Positions 5,717-6,921 of a stretch of 6,921 nucleotides of DNA are shown here, in pieces. Numbering within the stretch: the stretch's first letter is position 1; every line of letters begins with the position of its first letter. Source of the DNA: Acidimicrobiaceae bacterium (GTDB lineage: Bacteria; Actinomycetota; Acidimicrobiia; Acidimicrobiales; Ilumatobacteraceae); NCBI GenBank assembly GCA_947486675.1, contig CANKUF010000038.1, positions 1 through 6,921 of the forward strand. Direction: 5' to 3'. A model generated the notes under the pieces. That model worked only from the letters and a program-made list of their open reading frames with translations. It was not told where the DNA came from and did not search any database. The position numbers and the translations under genes were made by a program.

Positions 5717-6921
5717 ATGTCCTCCCAAATTGAAGTGCTGAACCCTGCAACGGGACTTGCAATTGGCACGGTTGACAACGCATCAATTGCGGATTGCCTG
5801 CACGCGGTAGATATGGCCAATGATGCATTTGTACCGTGGAAGAACACCGCGCCACGCGTGCGCGCAGAGATACTGCGCAAGGCATTTGACATCATGATTG
5901 CGGAACAGGAAGAACTTGCTCGAACAATCACCCTCGAAATGGGCAAAGTGCTGAGCGATGCGCGTGCCGAAGTTGCCTATGCTGCAGAGTTTTTTCGCTG
6001 GTTTAGCGAAGAGGCAGTTCGCATTGATGGCGATTACCGCCGTGCACCGAGTGGTTCAAATTGGTTGCTGGTTTCGCGTCAGCCAGTTGGTGTTGCGTTA
6101 CTCGCAACGCCATGGAACTTTCCTGCTGCCATGGCCACACGAAAAATTGGGCCAGCGCTTGCTGCAGGTTGCACCGTTGTCTTAAAACCCGCGCACGATA
6201 CGCCATTAACTGCACTTGCAATTGCTGACATTCTTCGCCGTGCGGGAGTGCCACATGGTGTTGTGAACGTTGTGGTCGCCGACCCGCCAGGCCCAGCGGT
6301 TGAAGCGATGCTGAATTCTGGCAAGGTGCGCAAACTCAGTTTTACTGGCTCGACACGTGTGGGTTCACTGCTGCTTGCTCAAGCTGCACAGCGCGTAATC
6401 AACTGCAGTATGGAGCTGGGTGGTAACGCACCGTTGATTGTGTGTGCAGATGCTGATATCGATGTTGCAGTTGACGGAGCGATGCTTGCGAAAATGCGCA
6501 ATGGTGGTGCTGCATGCACTGCTGCTAATCGGTTTTACGTTCATGAACAAGTGTTGTCAGAGTTCACCGAAAAATTCACTACACGAATGGCTGCACTTCA
6601 GCTTGGTGACGGTTTGGACCCATCAACCACACTTGGGCCATTGGTGTCTCGCGCTCAGCAACAGCGCGTGGTAAATGCAGTTGCAGGTGCGGTAAGCCGT
6701 GGAGCCAAAGTGTTGTGCGGTGGCTCTGCGAGCACTCAGCCAGCATTCGGATATCAGGCAACTGTGCTTGCAGGGGTTTCGCCGCACGACGAGATTTTGC
6801 AAGATGAAATATTTGGTCCTGTTGCCGCACTGGTTTCGTATTCGGATGAACAGGAAATGCTGTCACTTGCCAACAATGTCGAACATGGTTTAGTTGGTTA
6901 CGTGTTTACGCAAGACGCGGC
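5717..6921 (+). CDS. Aldehyde dehydrogenase, GabD/succinate-semialdehyde dehydrogenase-like (partial, C-terminus beyond right edge)
   Basis: NAD(P)-dependent aldehyde dehydrogenase that oxidises an aldehyde to a carboxylate in the cytosol. I translated 401 open codons from the ATG at 5717; family members have about 450-490, so roughly 60-80 residues are missing. Motifs are TPWNFP (131-136, with oxyanion Asn134), LKPAHDTP (156-163, with Lys157), FTGSTRVG (209-216), MELGGNAP (232-239, general-base Glu233), the nucleophile Cys267 in NGGAACTAANRFYV, and EIFGPV (364-369). ELGGNAPLIV and the CTAANRF context resemble actinobacterial NAD(P)-dependent succinate-semialdehyde dehydrogenases, but ALDH substrate calls from sequence are soft. 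Position 160 is His where Glu or Ser is usual, which may affect the NAD/NADP preference. It follows the 2OG oxygenase by 8 nt with its own AGGAG site, so the two are almost certainly one operon. It probably oxidises the aldehyde arising from the oxygenase reaction. Confidence 0.92.
   Translation, partial: MSSQIEVLNPATGLAIGTVDNASIADCLHAVDMANDAFVPWKNTAPRVRAEILRKAFDIMIAEQEELARTITLEMGKVLSDARAEVAYAAEFFRWFSEEAVRIDGDYRRAPSGSNWLLVSRQPVGVALLATPWNFPAAMATRKIGPALAAGCTVVLKPAHDTPLTALAIADILRRAGVPHGVVNVVVADPPGPAVEAMLNSGKVRKLSFTGSTRVGSLLLAQAAQRVINCSMELGGNAPLIVCADADIDVAVDGAMLAKMRNGGAACTAANRFYVHEQVLSEFTEKFTTRMAALQLGDGLDPSTTLGPLVSRAQQQRVVNAVAGAVSRGAKVLCGGSASTQPAFGYQATVLAGVSPHDEILQDEIFGPVAALVSYSDEQEMLSLANNVEHGLVGYVFTQDA

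Overview
The window looks like ordinary chromosomal DNA from an actinobacterium of moderate G+C (about half G+C by eye). Two independent signs support this. First, there is a small DUF385/Ddn-type protein of the deazaflavin (F420)-dependent nitroreductase family. Second, every gene that begins a transcription unit has a TANNNT -10 box 6-7 nt before its start codon, the leaderless-mRNA layout common in Actinomycetota. The protein mix (lone acyl-CoA dehydrogenase, SDR, MFS exporters, 2OG oxygenase with aldehyde dehydrogenase) would suit an aquatic Acidimicrobiia-like heterotroph, but that placement is inference.

Layout, left to right. (1) 1-519, minus: the N-terminal 173 residues of a RhlG-like short-chain dehydrogenase/reductase, cut by the window edge. 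(2) 543-2260, plus: a two-gene unit made of a TetA-like 12-TM MFS exporter and, overlapping it by one base (TGATG), a 140-aa DUF385 protein. This unit diverges from the SDR across 23 bp that hold two overlapping -10 boxes. (3) 2294-3616, plus: a single ACAD10/11-type acyl-CoA dehydrogenase with its own -10. (4) 3617-4786, minus: a second MFS transporter, convergent with the dehydrogenase, the two stop codons touching with no base between. (5) 4857-6921, plus: an operon of a 2-oxoglutarate/Fe(II) oxygenase of the isopenicillin-N-synthase fold and, 8 nt later behind a good Shine-Dalgarno site, a GabD-like aldehyde dehydrogenase running off the right edge. This operon diverges from MFS gene 2 across a 70-bp gap with one -10 for each side.

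How the genes may work together (inference): the MFS/DUF385 pair resembles an export-plus-reduction module for a xenobiotic or redox-active metabolite. The oxygenase/aldehyde dehydrogenase pair would hydroxylate a substrate to an aldehyde-yielding product and oxidise that to a carboxylate, possibly delivering succinate. The acyl-CoA dehydrogenase belongs to a branch linked to 4-hydroxyacyl-CoA breakdown. No mobile element, CRISPR array, RNA gene or phage feature is visible, and no intergenic stretch exceeds 70 bp. No clearly new biological system is present. The most distinctive signal is the uniform leaderless promoter layout and the overlapping divergent promoter at 527-536.
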